Positions 1-8,067 of a stretch of DNA of 64,000 bases are shown here, one piece after another (within the stretch, counting starts at the first letter, position 1; each line of letters opens with the position of its first letter). Source of the stretch: Neobacillus driksii (GTDB lineage: Bacteria > Bacillota > Bacilli > Bacillales > Cytobacillaceae); assembly GCF_013409995.1 (NCBI RefSeq), contig NZ_JACCBX010000008.1, positions 1-64,000 on the forward strand, in the 5' to 3' direction. Under the pieces are notes generated by a model. That model was not told the DNA's origin and ran no database searches. It was given only the letters and a program-made list of their open reading frames with translations. A program made the position numbers and the translations under genes.

Positions 1-1040
1 GTAGTGAACCTTCGACTAGTAGTAGCACCAAGAACGTTAGAAAAAATAGCTCTAACCAGAATGGGAAGAGAACTTTCGTTTCCAATAAATCTTTTTCAAA
101 CTGTTGTGGTAGCCAATTTTGATGAAAACGAACCATCGTTGCATAAAATCCAACCAACGTAATCGCTAAAAACCAACTAAACAACCGAAGTAAACGATGA
201 GTAAAACGACCAGCCTTTGAATAAAATTCGTCTGGATGTTGCAAATAATCGATAAAAAGACATGGAACGATTAACGTATAAGGTGTTCCGTTTATTAAAA
301 TCACAACTCTTCCCTGTAATAACGCAGAAACTGTCGTATCTGGACGTTCAGTAGTTAGCACAAGAGGAAAGAGAGTTTTCCTTTCTTCAAGCGAATCTTC
401 AATCACTCTGGATTCTAATAAATATTTAACGTCAATGTTTCTTATTTTCTTTCTGGTTTCTTCCAATGCTTTCTGATCAACAAGTCCATCCATTGACAAT
501 ATAGCGACTTCTGTTTTTACTATCGAACCGACCTGTAACAATTCTATTGTTAACTTTTGTGCACTGTACCATATGTCGGATTAAATTAACATTCACCTTT
601 AGTAGTTCATTAAACCCAATAGACGGTCCTTTTGCAGAACGTTCGGCAATCGGTTCAGAAACGGCTTTTTTCTGCCAATCAGACGAATCAGCTAAAATTC
701 CTTTATGAAAACCATCGATTAGGATTAATGTTTGACCTTTTGATAAACCTGTCAAGGTGTCATCAAATTTTGTTGTAATGGTAACATCAAGCACGTAAAG
801 GTTATTTGAAACTACGGATTCTATGCTTTCTATATTTTTTTGTATCAATGGTTTAAATATGTTCTCTTGAACATTTTCTATATTCGTAATTCCGTCAAGA
901 AAAATAATAGCAGATTCTCGACATTCGCCCCCAATATTAAAAGTTCGTATTTTTAAATCGGAAGAGTGAAATTGTTCTTTCACCATTCGAAGATTATCAC
1001 TCAGAACAATAGATATACAAGATGGTTCAATTTTATTCAT
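1..1040 (-). pseudogene. GerA-family spore germination protein, frameshifted and cut by window edge
   Basis: Germinant receptor A-type subunit, an inner spore-membrane protein that helps sense germinants. The N-terminal soluble domain reads from an ATG at 1040 behind AGGAG (7-nt spacing); an upstream ATG at 1076 lacks a ribosome binding site. The frame carries the family pattern ending in SAKGPSIGFNELLKVN and NLIRHMV, then runs to a stop at 477. From about 573 down to 1 the family sequence continues in another frame: ELLQVGSIVKTEVAILSMDG, then a conserved GRVVILINGTP block and the start of the membrane domain. One extra base (or two missing) at about 559-573 explains it. The C-terminal part lies beyond the left edge, where gerB/gerC partners would be expected. 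Either a real pseudogene or a sequence error. Confidence 0.85.
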
Positions 1041-1187
1041 CTTAATCTCCTGGTTTCTTTTTTTGTTATTATGCACATGCTTTTAGCCCTTTATCACTTT
1101 TCATTGTTATTTCTCCCTTTATAGGATGAGATTCTTATAATCATAAAACCTCTAAATTCAAAAGTATTCGCTGCAATATCTTATTAA

Positions 1188-1226
1188 TCCTTCTTAAGCT
1201 AACCTGCCCTTTTAGTTGAATAAGAA
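1188..1226. repeat. Palindromic repeat copy A (half copy)
   Basis: Matches the left half of the 90-110 bp repeat family: GCTAACCTGCCC then TTTTAGTTGAATAAGAAA. It overlaps the 3' end and stop codon of the 61-aa minus-strand gene. The central hairpin and right half are not recognisable. Confidence 0.65.
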
Positions 1227-1384
1227 ATGGGATACTTTTGTTTAGCCTTTAATCGTTTTAATTTTCTTTTATGGGTTCTTATAGCTGTTTTCGTATCTTT
1301 TATACTTGTTGTAACCACTCCATTGCTTTCTACTACCACCAAATTATCAATTCCGCCTTGATAGTTTTTATAGGAAATATACAT
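1199..1384 (-). CDS. Small hypothetical protein (61 aa)
   Basis: Not recognised. The reading frame opens at 1393, but the GGAAGG ribosome binding site lies directly against that ATG; the fourth codon, ATG at 1384, has 9-nt spacing and is the better start. The product begins MYISYKNYQGG and has a very basic C-terminal half (THKRKLKRLKAKQK), suggesting nucleic-acid or membrane-surface contact, though this is inference. Its last eight codons and its TAG stop lie inside a copy of the dispersed palindromic repeat described at 1188-1226, like other small minus-strand genes further right. Whether it is expressed is unknown. Confidence 0.5.
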   Translation of the reverse strand: MYISYKNYQGGIDNLVVVESNGVVTTSIKDTKTAIRTHKRKLKRLKAKQKYPISYSTKRAG

Positions 1385-1707
1385 AAATATCATCCTTCCA
1401 TTATGAATAATATTTGTCTTTACTTAATTTATTTTTTTCGGGTATTACATCTGGTTACTTACGATAATTCTAGCCTTTATTTTTTTAGTTGAGATTAAAA
1501 AGTCGTAAAGTTTTCTTTAATTATTGCCGAATAGACCACTCTATAATGTGCTTAATAGTTGCAAATTACGACATTAAAAAATTATATTCTCCTCCTGTTC
1601 TTCCACTAAGCTGCCCGTTACTTTAAGCATATAAAAATCAAAATTGGGTATCAAAAAGATATATGCAGGATAGGGGTTGACTGATCTGTGGAATGGAGGA
1701 GTTGCTC
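1385..1707. other. Intergenic stretch without a gene
   Basis: About 320 bp of AT-rich sequence holding only half-repeat B. No convincing reading frame with a ribosome binding site on either strand. Confidence 0.6.
1598..1627. repeat. Palindromic repeat copy B (half copy)
   Basis: TTCTTCCACTAAGCTGCCCG followed by TTACTTTAAG matches one arm of the repeat family and lies in the same orientation as the other copies. No gene ends here; it precedes the YuiD gene. Confidence 0.5.
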
Positions 1708-2211
1708 ATGGAAAAGATGAATCGAGGAATTTTGACGGCGCTGTCGGCGATCGGCATAGCGCAAGGACTTAAAATTATAACTCACAAGAAGTTGACGGGA
1801 GATTGGGACTTGAAGCAGGCTTTCACAACGGGAGGTATGCCTAGTTCGCACTCCGCGGGTGTAGCAGCTCTAGCTTCCTATGTGGCGGCGAATAAAGGAT
1901 GGCGACATACTGAGACATCTCTTGCAACAGTGTTTGGCGTGATTGTGATGTATGATGCTCAGGGAATTCGTCGCCATACAGGCGAAATTGCGCAGCTCGT
2001 GAACGATCTTGAAGATAATCTAGTGAAATTTTCGGGTGAATTTCCTAGCTTTGAGTATGTGGAGCGAGAGAAAGAACTGAAGGAAATTCTCGGTCATCAG
2101 CCGGTGGAAGTAGGAGCTGGTGCGTTGCTTGGCATTGTGCTTGGTCTTATTTCGGCGAAAATCGAGGATGGTAAGCAAATGAAACACGAAGAGCTGGAAT
2201 TAGAAGTATAA
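1708..2211 (+). CDS. yuiD: Divergent PAP2 family membrane protein (DUF212), YuiD-like
   Basis: Small integral membrane protein related to PAP2 phosphatases; the physiological substrate is not established for this family. The diagnostic stretch GGMPSSHSAG and the following MYDAQGIRRHTGE are both present, and the 167-residue length is normal. Two hydrophobic segments flank them, and the tail is charged and ends in many Glu and Lys. An ATG at 1693 is in frame, but GGAGGA at 1695-1700 places the start at 1708 with 7-nt spacing. Monocistronic, followed by a strong terminator. Flanked by accessory genes, so it may be core-genome sequence next to an insertion region. Confidence 0.88.
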   Translation: MEKMNRGILTALSAIGIAQGLKIITHKKLTGDWDLKQAFTTGGMPSSHSAGVAALASYVAANKGWRHTETSLATVFGVIVMYDAQGIRRHTGEIAQLVNDLEDNLVKFSGEFPSFEYVEREKELKEILGHQPVEVGAGALLGIVLGLISAKIEDGKQMKHEELELEV

Positions 2212-2328
2212 ATCATTCCAATACGCTTTTTTAATATTAAATGAGTCCTATTGCGACACTGTGTTGTAATTGAGTTTATGGGAAATTTGGAAATAACTCT
2301 GAACAACATGAATACACATGTAGAAATT

Positions 2329-2360
2329 GAAAAAGCCTTCCTAACGTTAGGAGGGCTTTT
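2329..2360. terminator. Rho-independent terminator after yuiD
   Basis: AAAAGCC-TCCTAAC pairs with GTTAGGA-GGCTTTT, with a T-run on the plus strand and A-run on the other side, so it can work in both directions. Confidence 0.85.
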
Positions 2361-2559
2361 ATGCTGTCCAATGCTCTGAAGAAGGTATTCGCAAGAATCC
2401 CTTCTTTGTAAGGTCGCGATACTTCACGACTCCTTTTAGCTTTGGCAGAATATCGGAGTTGACGGAATTTCAGGTCACCCTGGTTCGTTAATTTACTATA
2501 ATGATAGCTATCTGACGTTAATGGTGAGAATGGAAAAAACCGCCCGAAGTCGGTAGTGA

Positions 2560-3939
2560 TTAACTGACTTGTTTATACGATTTGAAAATTGTTTTCTTCA
2601 TAATGAATCGTCTGTCAATACAGATAGCTACCAACAAAGCTAGTAAACCGGTTAGAAGTACATTGCCGTAAGTTTCAAGAGGAAATGGTTTGCCCTCAAG
2701 GTGGATATCATTGGAACGATATTCGAGTCGTTTCACTGCATGCTTGGCAGTTAAAAGGTCTTCTTGTTTAGCTAAGTCTTCCAATGGTGCTTCAAATACA
2801 TATCTATTTGGTGAATCGCTATGAATGAGGTTCGTCTCTTTAGAATTACCTTTTTCACTCCAAAGTTTTACCTCGGCTGCCGCTAGGGATTTTGCGTTGC
2901 CACCTGGTATGATCATTTTATCCAATCTTGGAGCATTAGATATTTGATGCCTAGCCACTATATTAAGGTGATGTTTTGTAGCAATGGGTGCATCCGAACT
3001 CGAAACGGTCAAGACTTGTGTCGTTCCTGTGGCTGCGTAAGTATCAAATATAGAAGATAATGCGATTTCATCCATGTCGTTATAAAGTAGTACACCTGCC
3101 TTTGTCTTATTCCACTGGAAGGAAAGATTCAATAAAAAAGTTGCAAAATATATGTCCTTTTGAAAAGGTTCTACTTTTGGGTTTTGAACGAAGTGGTAAG
3201 AAGGATAACTGATTTCTTTCGATATTTTTTTAGCCATGGGTTCTCCTAGTTTTTGAGCTATCAGATGCAGCACAGCATCGATACCTGCAGTTTGACCCGC
3301 TGAAGTTAAGGTGTTACCTTCGTGGACATACCGCACATCCTCTTTCCAATGAGTGTCAGGATATTGCTTGCTTAGTAAAGATATCCCTTGCCAGTGTGTG
3401 GTGGCTGATTTTCCTTTTAATAAGCCTGCATCGGCAAGATTCTCTGATCCACTGCAAATGCTCAAGATAGTAGTTTTACTGCTGGAATGTTGTTGAATCC
3501 ATTCCCGAGTGGGTAGATATTTCTTTTCATCAAATATCGGCATGTAAGGAACGACGATAATGTCGGGACTTTTGCCTAATAATTTATCTAATTCTTTATA
3601 AGAGTAATGGGGGACTACATCCAGACCGCCCGATAACGTCTTTACGTTTTTGTCTGGAGCAACAGCAAATACATTAAAAGCGTTTGTTCTAGATAACAAA
3701 TCATAGGGAATCATAAAATCAAATACCTCAGTGTCTACATTCGCTAATAGAACTGCTACTGTAGGTTTATTAGGATCATACTTTGGTGGTTTAACACCAT
3801 GTAGAGAAGGAACTGGCTCATGGCGGACATTCTTGAAAAAATCATTCTGTGAACGAACAAATCCGAGGAATCCCACCCCTCCCACAAACACGGCAAAAAT
3901 CAATACATAAACAACGAAACGTACTACTAACCTTTTCAT
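2560..3939 (-). CDS. DJ-1/PfpI (GATase1-like) domain membrane protein
   Basis: 459 residues. An N-terminal membrane segment (residues about 5-28) is followed by an extracytoplasmic DJ-1/PfpI domain of the kind found in GlxA-type regulators: TVAVLLANVDTEVFDFMIPY near residue 60 and the nucleophile elbow ILSICSGSENLADAGLLKG near 160-180 with Cys as likely active residue. A second, weaker DJ-1-like segment occupies roughly residues 280-370 (TKAGVLLYNDMDEI). A C-terminal membrane helix and a basic cytoplasmic tail end the protein. There is no helix-turn-helix, so it is not a transcription factor; a surface-exposed amidase or sensor role is inference. RBS AGGAGG, 8 nt before ATG. Its start codon overlaps the stop of an upstream ABC-ATPase stub (ATGA), apparently created by a deletion. 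Confidence 0.8.
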   Translation of the reverse strand: MKRLVVRFVVYVLIFAVFVGGVGFLGFVRSQNDFFKNVRHEPVPSLHGVKPPKYDPNKPTVAVLLANVDTEVFDFMIPYDLLSRTNAFNVFAVAPDKNVKTLSGGLDVVPHYSYKELDKLLGKSPDIIVVPYMPIFDEKKYLPTREWIQQHSSSKTTILSICSGSENLADAGLLKGKSATTHWQGISLLSKQYPDTHWKEDVRYVHEGNTLTSAGQTAGIDAVLHLIAQKLGEPMAKKISKEISYPSYHFVQNPKVEPFQKDIYFATFLLNLSFQWNKTKAGVLLYNDMDEIALSSIFDTYAATGTTQVLTVSSSDAPIATKHHLNIVARHQISNAPRLDKMIIPGGNAKSLAAAEVKLWSEKGNSKETNLIHSDSPNRYVFEAPLEDLAKQEDLLTAKHAVKRLEYRSNDIHLEGKPFPLETYGNVLLTGLLALLVAICIDRRFIMKKTIFKSYKQVS

Positions 3940-4040
3940 TTTATATTCCTCCTCCGGATATGAATGTTGTTATTCTTTAACGCGACAAAATCTCCAGACT
4001 CCAATGAATAAACTTTTGATACATCCTGAACAAAAATCAT
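3936..4040 (-). pseudogene. N-terminal stub of an ABC transporter ATPase
   Basis: A 34-codon frame with a good ribosome binding site (GGAGGTAGAAA then ATG) encodes MIFVQDVSKVYSLESGDF and continues VALKNNNIHI, the opening strand pair of MacB/LolD-type ABC ATPases. After this the sequence leaves the family and stops at TGA, which overlaps the ATG of the DJ-1 protein gene. The Walker motifs are missing, so the stub cannot be an active ATPase. The simplest reading is a deletion that joined the promoter and first 26 codons of an ABC gene to the DJ-1 gene. Confidence 0.65.
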
Positions 4041-4152
4041 TTTCTACCTCCAAAATGTGGTTATTTGTTATTGAATACCCCTGTATTACATTTTACTTAG
4101 TTTGACCATGATAAAAACCGCACTCTTTTTGGGTATTACCGTAAAATTTCGT

Positions 4153-4170
4153 GGTACCCCCACAGGGTAT
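4153..4170. promoter_or_regulatory. CsoR/CstR-like operator upstream of the ABC stub
   Basis: In AT-rich sequence, an inverted repeat TACCC-N5-GGGTA stands out; read on the minus strand it is ATACCCTGTGGGGGTACC, close to known Bacillus CsoR operators, which have a C-run/G-run dyad. It lies about 115 bp upstream of the stub start. Further ATACCC half-sites occur near 4074 and 4130. Assignment to CsoR or CstR is by similarity of pattern only; no such regulator is encoded in the window. Confidence 0.4.
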
Positions 4171-4274
4171 TTGTTGTTATCTTGATTTCATATTATCTTT
4201 TTTCTAAAACCTTCATAATTGTGCTAGAGCTTGATTTTTATATCAGACTTCAGATTTAGCCGGTTTCAGACCAC

Positions 4275-4304
4275 AAAAAAGACAGAGACTGAAATAGTCT
4301 CTGC
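4275..4304 (-). terminator. Orphan minus-strand terminator
   Basis: Arms AGTCTCTG and CAGAGACT read on the minus strand into a six-T run. No minus-strand gene ends just upstream, so its original gene may be gone. Confidence 0.6.
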
Positions 4305-4333
4305 CTAAGATATTGCCTTAAAAACCGATATCA

Positions 4334-4463
4334 AGTTAAAGAACTAGACCCTAACTTGAACAATAAATAATTACTTCGCTTTTTGCGTCAAATGTGAATA
4401 AAAAGGGAGAGAATTTTCCACTCTCTCTTCAACTAAACTGCTTCCTTAGCTTAATAAGAACTG
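4334..4463. repeat. Palindromic repeat copy C, upstream of the recombinase
   Basis: Left arm AAGAACTAGACCCTAACTTG then AACAATAAATAA, a central hairpin (GGGAGAG...CTCTCTC at 4405-4428), and right arm TTCAACTAAACTGCTTCC then TTAGCTTAATAAG. It has the same order of parts as copies D-G but a longer centre. It ends 50 bp before the recombinase gene. Confidence 0.6.
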
Positions 4464-4513
4464 CCGTTTCAATTTTGTCAATCCGGTCAATAATTCCTGT
4501 AAAAAGATAATTA

Positions 4514-5368
4514 ATGGGAGAGATGAAATTGTTATTATCTAGAGCATGGGAAATGTATGAAGCTGATAAAAGAATTGAAGGCTTTTCTCCACAGACATTA
4601 AAAGCATATAAACTGCAATCCACCTTACTTTCACGATTTTATAAGGATGTGCAACTTGATTCGATTACGACCGACGATTTAAAGACTTACTTGGCAAAAT
4701 CAAGCGAAAACCTCAAACCTGCCAGTTTGGCTCATCGAATTCGGTTTATCAAATCATTGTTTCGATGGTCACATGAAGAAGGACATATCTCGAAAAACCC
4801 TGCAGCCAAAATAAAAGAGCCCAAATCAGGAAAACGAATCCCTAAGTTTTTGAACGAAATGGAAATTGAACATTTGCGTGAAGCCTGCTACAGCCCTATG
4901 GAAAAAGCTTTGTTTGAATTCATGTTCTCTACCGGATGCCGAATAGGAGAAATTGTTTCCTTAGATAGAAACAGAATTAATTGGTCGAACCGTTCCGCCG
5001 TTATAAGAGGTAAAGGCGATAAGGAACGTGAAGTCTATTTTAATATCCGCAGTGAAATTTGGTTAAAACGATATCTGGATAATCGTTTAGACCGGGATCC
5101 TGCCATTTTTGTCACGGAACGTGATCCGCATCGAATGAGCATTGCCCAGATGCGTTACATTATTAAACGCATTTCCAATCGCGCCAGCATTAGCAAGGAC
5201 ATTCATCCACACCAACTTAGGCACAGCTATGCCACCCACCTATTGAATAATGGAGCCCCACTGGATGTTATTCAAAGCTTATTAGGTCATGAAAAAAGTG
5301 AAACGACCCGGATTTATGCGCAATTAAGTGGAAGCATCAGACAGGAATTATATAGGAAATATTTTTAA
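4514..5368 (+). CDS. Tyrosine recombinase / integrase (XerC/D-like)
   Basis: Site-specific recombinase of 284 residues. Residues about 8-95 form the SAM-like core-binding domain (SPQTLKAY, then LAHRIRFIKSLFRWSHEEG). The catalytic domain has the complete set: Arg143 in STGCRIGEIVSL, Lys167 in RGKGDKER, His233 and Arg236 in HPHQLRHSYATHLL, His259 in LLGHEKSE, and nucleophile Tyr268 in TRIYAQ. Length and lack of an extra insertion before box II fit Xer-like or phage-type enzymes rather than classical IntI. The start is uncertain: ATG 4514, ATG 4523 and TTG 4529 are all in frame and only GGGAGAG at 4515-4521 looks like a ribosome site. It is flanked by copies C and H of the dispersed palindromic repeat and lies next to the gene-plus-repeat array, which it might mobilise (inference). 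Confidence 0.9.
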   Translation: MGEMKLLLSRAWEMYEADKRIEGFSPQTLKAYKLQSTLLSRFYKDVQLDSITTDDLKTYLAKSSENLKPASLAHRIRFIKSLFRWSHEEGHISKNPAAKIKEPKSGKRIPKFLNEMEIEHLREACYSPMEKALFEFMFSTGCRIGEIVSLDRNRINWSNRSAVIRGKGDKEREVYFNIRSEIWLKRYLDNRLDRDPAIFVTERDPHRMSIAQMRYIIKRISNRASISKDIHPHQLRHSYATHLLNNGAPLDVIQSLLGHEKSETTRIYAQLSGSIRQELYRKYF

Positions 5369-5430
5369 CATTAAAATAAGCAACGGGATTGCGTTGCTTT
5401 ATTTCACTCTTGCAACCGTTAGTTTAAGTG
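5367..5430. repeat. Recombinase terminator plus right arm of the palindromic repeat (copy H)
   Basis: GCAACG-N6-CGTTGC (5382-5399) followed by TTTATTT is a terminator for the recombinase. Directly after it, TTCACTCTTGCAACCGTTAG then TTTAAG matches the right arm of the repeat family. The left arm is replaced by the end of the recombinase gene. A 14-bp stretch ACATTAAAATAAGC occurs here (5368) and again at 5491. Confidence 0.55.
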
Positions 5431-5496
5431 CAACTCTTCACAATATATAAGGATTGAAGATACATAATTCATAATTCATAATCCCTAATGACATTA

Positions 5497-5519
5497 AAAT
5501 AAGCCCTTACAGCTTATTT
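5497..5519 (-). terminator. Terminator of the DUF3231 gene
   Basis: AATAAGC and GCTTATT form a 7-bp stem; on the minus strand the stem runs into TTTTAATG. It sits 22 bp past the stop of the minus-strand gene. Confidence 0.6.
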
Positions 5520-5540
5520 GCAGAAGGACTTTAAGGTATT

Positions 5541-6563
5541 TTATGATTGATTCTTTTTCTTTACTAATTCATCCCTATCTGGTGCCATTGGAGGTTGTTC
5601 TAACCATTCATTTTTAATCATGATATTAGCTCCATCCTCAGAATATAATTGAACTTCTAAGGATAACCTGTTATACATTGCAGCAATATCCCCTCTTGGA
5701 CTTAGTGCAATACCTGTACCATAATAACCAATACTCAAACCAATCAAACCAGTTGTAAAGAACATCATGAGTTTATCAGAAAATGTTTTAGTTGTACTAT
5801 TTGTTATTTCTGAATCCCAACTCATTGGTGCTGGGAGTTTACTTTCCTCTAATTTCTCTCTAAATAATGTAACATGTTTATTCCCAATTTCTAGACCTTT
5901 TATAAAGAACTTTTTTACCTCCTTGTTCTGTGCAACCTGACTAAATCCAGTAAGGGTGGCTGCTCCAAAAGCATTTCTTTGAAGATTAGCAAATAAGTTA
6001 TCTACTTCTGCTGCTACTAATGGTCTTTTTTCGCCGAACACATCTAAAATAAACCATTGCTTTTTTACATACTCAACCTGCTCTAAATTGGGCAAATTAG
6101 GAGACCTAATAAACAATCCTTTTGATAATAATAAATCCTTTGACTTTTCGTATAATTGCATTGTTTCTGTAAGGCAGTCCTTGTAATAGGCTGTAATGTC
6201 CTGTCTTACAGATGTTGATACACCCGCTGCATATAATGTAAGACCATTCTTAGACATTTGGTTTATAAAATTTAAAACAAAACTGTCTGAATAAAGTCTT
6301 GGAGCTGTTAAATCAACATCCTCTTTAATACTAAAACCATGTGGAACTACATTTTTTTCTTCTGTTAATACTGATGCTATTTTTTGAATATGTGACATAG
6401 ATAACTCTAAAGCAAATTCAATAATAGGCTTAATTTCATCATCCTCAGCCTTCTCTAAAAAATATGTAAGCACACATATACTTGAGCTATCATTTAAGTA
6501 TTGAGACCAAAGTTGAGCAATTTCTCCTGCTGTTAGCCTAATCTGTTTTTCCTTGTGCTCCAT
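5541..6563 (-). CDS. DUF3231 family protein
   Basis: 340 residues. Two tandem copies of the DUF3231 fold (mostly helical, ferritin-like in arrangement) are suggested by parallel blocks: ELSMSHIQKIASVLTEE with PHGFSIKEDVDL in the first half, and KGLEIGNKHVTLFREKLEES with LPAPMSWDSEIT in the second. Families of this type are common in spore formers; their biochemical role is not established. A frame-consistent ATG at 6608 lacks a ribosome binding site, while GGAGGGG lies 7 nt before the ATG at 6563. It belongs to the minus-strand series 5.5-9.0 kb but has no full repeat at its 3' end, only its own terminator and copy H about 110 bp away. Confidence 0.8.
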   Translation of the reverse strand: MEHKEKQIRLTAGEIAQLWSQYLNDSSSICVLTYFLEKAEDDEIKPIIEFALELSMSHIQKIASVLTEEKNVVPHGFSIKEDVDLTAPRLYSDSFVLNFINQMSKNGLTLYAAGVSTSVRQDITAYYKDCLTETMQLYEKSKDLLLSKGLFIRSPNLPNLEQVEYVKKQWFILDVFGEKRPLVAAEVDNLFANLQRNAFGAATLTGFSQVAQNKEVKKFFIKGLEIGNKHVTLFREKLEESKLPAPMSWDSEITNSTTKTFSDKLMMFFTTGLIGLSIGYYGTGIALSPRGDIAAMYNRLSLEVQLYSEDGANIMIKNEWLEQPPMAPDRDELVKKKNQS

Positions 6564-6744
6564 CAAAGTGCCCCTCCAAAAAGATATTCTATAAGATACA
6601 CTCCCCATAAATTTCCTGTAATATGTATTAGTTCCTTTGATACTCTCTTAAGCAAAAAAGTGCCTAACCAATTGCCGATGCTCATATAACTAATTTTATT
6701 TCCTTTTTAACTCATAATAATCCATGTTCTTTTTCCTTATCCTA

Positions 6745-6835
6745 CTTATACTAAACTGCTTCGTTAGTTGACTAGCAAAAAGACCGCCGCAGCGATCACA
6801 TCTTCTTGAACAAAAGCACCCGTTAATTCAATAAC
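6745..6835. repeat. Palindromic repeat copy D
   Basis: Left arm ACTAAACTGCTTCGTTAGTT, A-run, central hairpin GACCGC-CGCA-GCGATC, right arm CTTGAACAAAAGCACCCG then TTAATTCAATAA. Ends 22 bp before the stop codon of the minus-strand gene at 6857. Read on the minus strand the hairpin runs into TTTTT. Confidence 0.8.
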
Positions 6836-6856
6836 AACCTTAAGAACAGCAGGTTA

Positions 6857-7258
6857 CTAATATTTAACGAATGTGGTAACGCTTCGTTTTGATGCAATAG
6901 TTCGTCTGGAAAGCTCTTCTTTCCATTTCTTTGAGTCTAATTGATATTCACCGTATTCATCTTTGTAAGTTTTTTTTAAAAGATTAATTGTTCTGGACTC
7001 TTCTGGATAATTATGTGATAAGGGATAACCCAGTCGTCCTTCCTCAAATATATATAGTTCTACAACGTCCCCTATTTCCATAAATGAGTCCAAAAATGTA
7101 ATAAATTCAATATCTTCACCTCCAAGTTCATAAACATAAGGGAGGGTAAACGGTAAACTTTCCTTATACGCTTCACCATTTAGAAATGGATAATTATTTT
7201 CACTTGTGTGATATTCAGGAATAGGTTTTAATGTAGCGATAAAATAATGAGCTGTCAT
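6857..7258 (-). CDS. Hypothetical protein (133 aa)
   Basis: Not recognised. Soluble, acidic protein without signal peptide or membrane segment; begins MTAHYFIATLKPIPEYH and has an aromatic-rich acidic centre (GGEDIEFITFLDSFMEIGD) and a basic tail (RRTIASKRSVTTF). RBS AAGGGA, 7 nt from ATG. One member of the small orphan genes each followed by a palindromic repeat; copy D lies 22 bp downstream and copy E 90 bp upstream of its start. Its size and singleton look are typical of accessory cargo. No function can be proposed from sequence. Confidence 0.7.
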   Translation of the reverse strand: MTAHYFIATLKPIPEYHTSENNYPFLNGEAYKESLPFTLPYVYELGGEDIEFITFLDSFMEIGDVVELYIFEEGRLGYPLSHNYPEESRTINLLKKTYKDEYGEYQLDSKKWKEELSRRTIASKRSVTTFVKY

Positions 7259-7351
7259 TGAAAAATCCCTTTCATCAATACAATATTCTTATTAAAGCAA
7301 CCCAATCATAAATATAACCTTGAATAATATCAATGTTAATTTTCTCTAACG

Positions 7352-7449
7352 TCTTATTGAACTAACCTGCCCTGTTAGTTGATCAACGAAAAAAAAGAGC
7401 TGCGTGCCGCAACTCATCTTCAACTCAAGCACCCGTTACTTGAATAAGG
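7352..7449. repeat. Palindromic repeat copy E
   Basis: The most complete copy: left arm GAACTAACCTGCCCTGTTAG then TTGATCAAC, eight A, perfect stem GAGCTGCG/CGCAACTC (one G-T pair), right arm CTTCAACTCAAGCACCCG then TTACTTGAATAAGGA. Ends 10 bp from the stop codon of the DUF4279 gene. Confidence 0.85.
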
Positions 7450-7459
7450 ATTGTAATTT

Positions 7460-7945
7460 TTAATCAATCAAATTGCCGTTATACGGGTTTGCATACAAAT
7501 CAATATCAAATTCGGCTTTAATAATATTAGCGAATTCAATTTGTTCATTATCGAGGTGCAAACTTGGTGTATCCCCATTTTCAATAATTATTACGATTGA
7601 GAAAACGCATTCCAGTTTGTACTTTAATTTTAACTGATTAATTATAGTTGCCTTATTTTTTAATGGTCTTATAATCTGGTCCAGTTGTTCCTTCACATCA
7701 TAGGATTCTTGATAGTCTGTACCTAGTTCCCAGGCAGTTTCTTTTCGTAATTGTTCTTTAGTGGGACCGACATTTGACTTACGTTTTCTTACTATGACAT
7801 CACCCTTTTTATAGGAATTGGTTGGTATAATTCCTAGTAATTCAGTGACATAATCAATTGGAAAGTCATCTCCAAACAAGCTGAAATAAACCTTTACTTG
7901 GGTTTTATCCAAGTGAAAAATCCCCCCATAAGCCACATTTTCCAT
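7460..7945 (-). CDS. DUF4279 domain protein (161 aa)
   Basis: DUF4279 proteins are small soluble proteins of unknown function. Supporting features are the N-terminal strand VKVYFSLFGDDFPIDYVTEL, the LLGIIPTNSYKKGD turn (residues about 36-49), the conserved ETAWELGTDY near residue 70, and the C-terminal GDTPSLHLDNEQIEFANIIK block. Start ATG at 7945; a purine-rich AAAAAG lies just upstream and TATAAT sits 24 bp further, so it probably has its own promoter. The repeat copy E is 10 bp after its stop, copy F lies 27 bp before its start. Confidence 0.75.
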   Translation of the reverse strand: MENVAYGGIFHLDKTQVKVYFSLFGDDFPIDYVTELLGIIPTNSYKKGDVIVRKRKSNVGPTKEQLRKETAWELGTDYQESYDVKEQLDQIIRPLKNKATIINQLKLKYKLECVFSIVIIIENGDTPSLHLDNEQIEFANIIKAEFDIDLYANPYNGNLID

Positions 7946-7972
7946 CTTTTTATATTCAATTATTATACCATT

Positions 7973-8067
7973 CCTTCTTCAGTTAACCTGCACCGTTAGT
8001 GGAACAATAAAAAAGGCTGCCGCAGCAACCTGACTGTTCAACGGAGGCACACCGTTAAAGAACGTTA
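7973..8067. repeat. Palindromic repeat copy F
   Basis: Left arm CAGTTAACCTGCACCGTTAG, A-run, hairpin GGCTGC-CGCA-GCAACC, right arm GTTCAACGGAGGCACACCG then TTAAAGAACG. The stop codon of the next gene (8065-8067) falls at the outer edge of the right arm. Confidence 0.8.
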
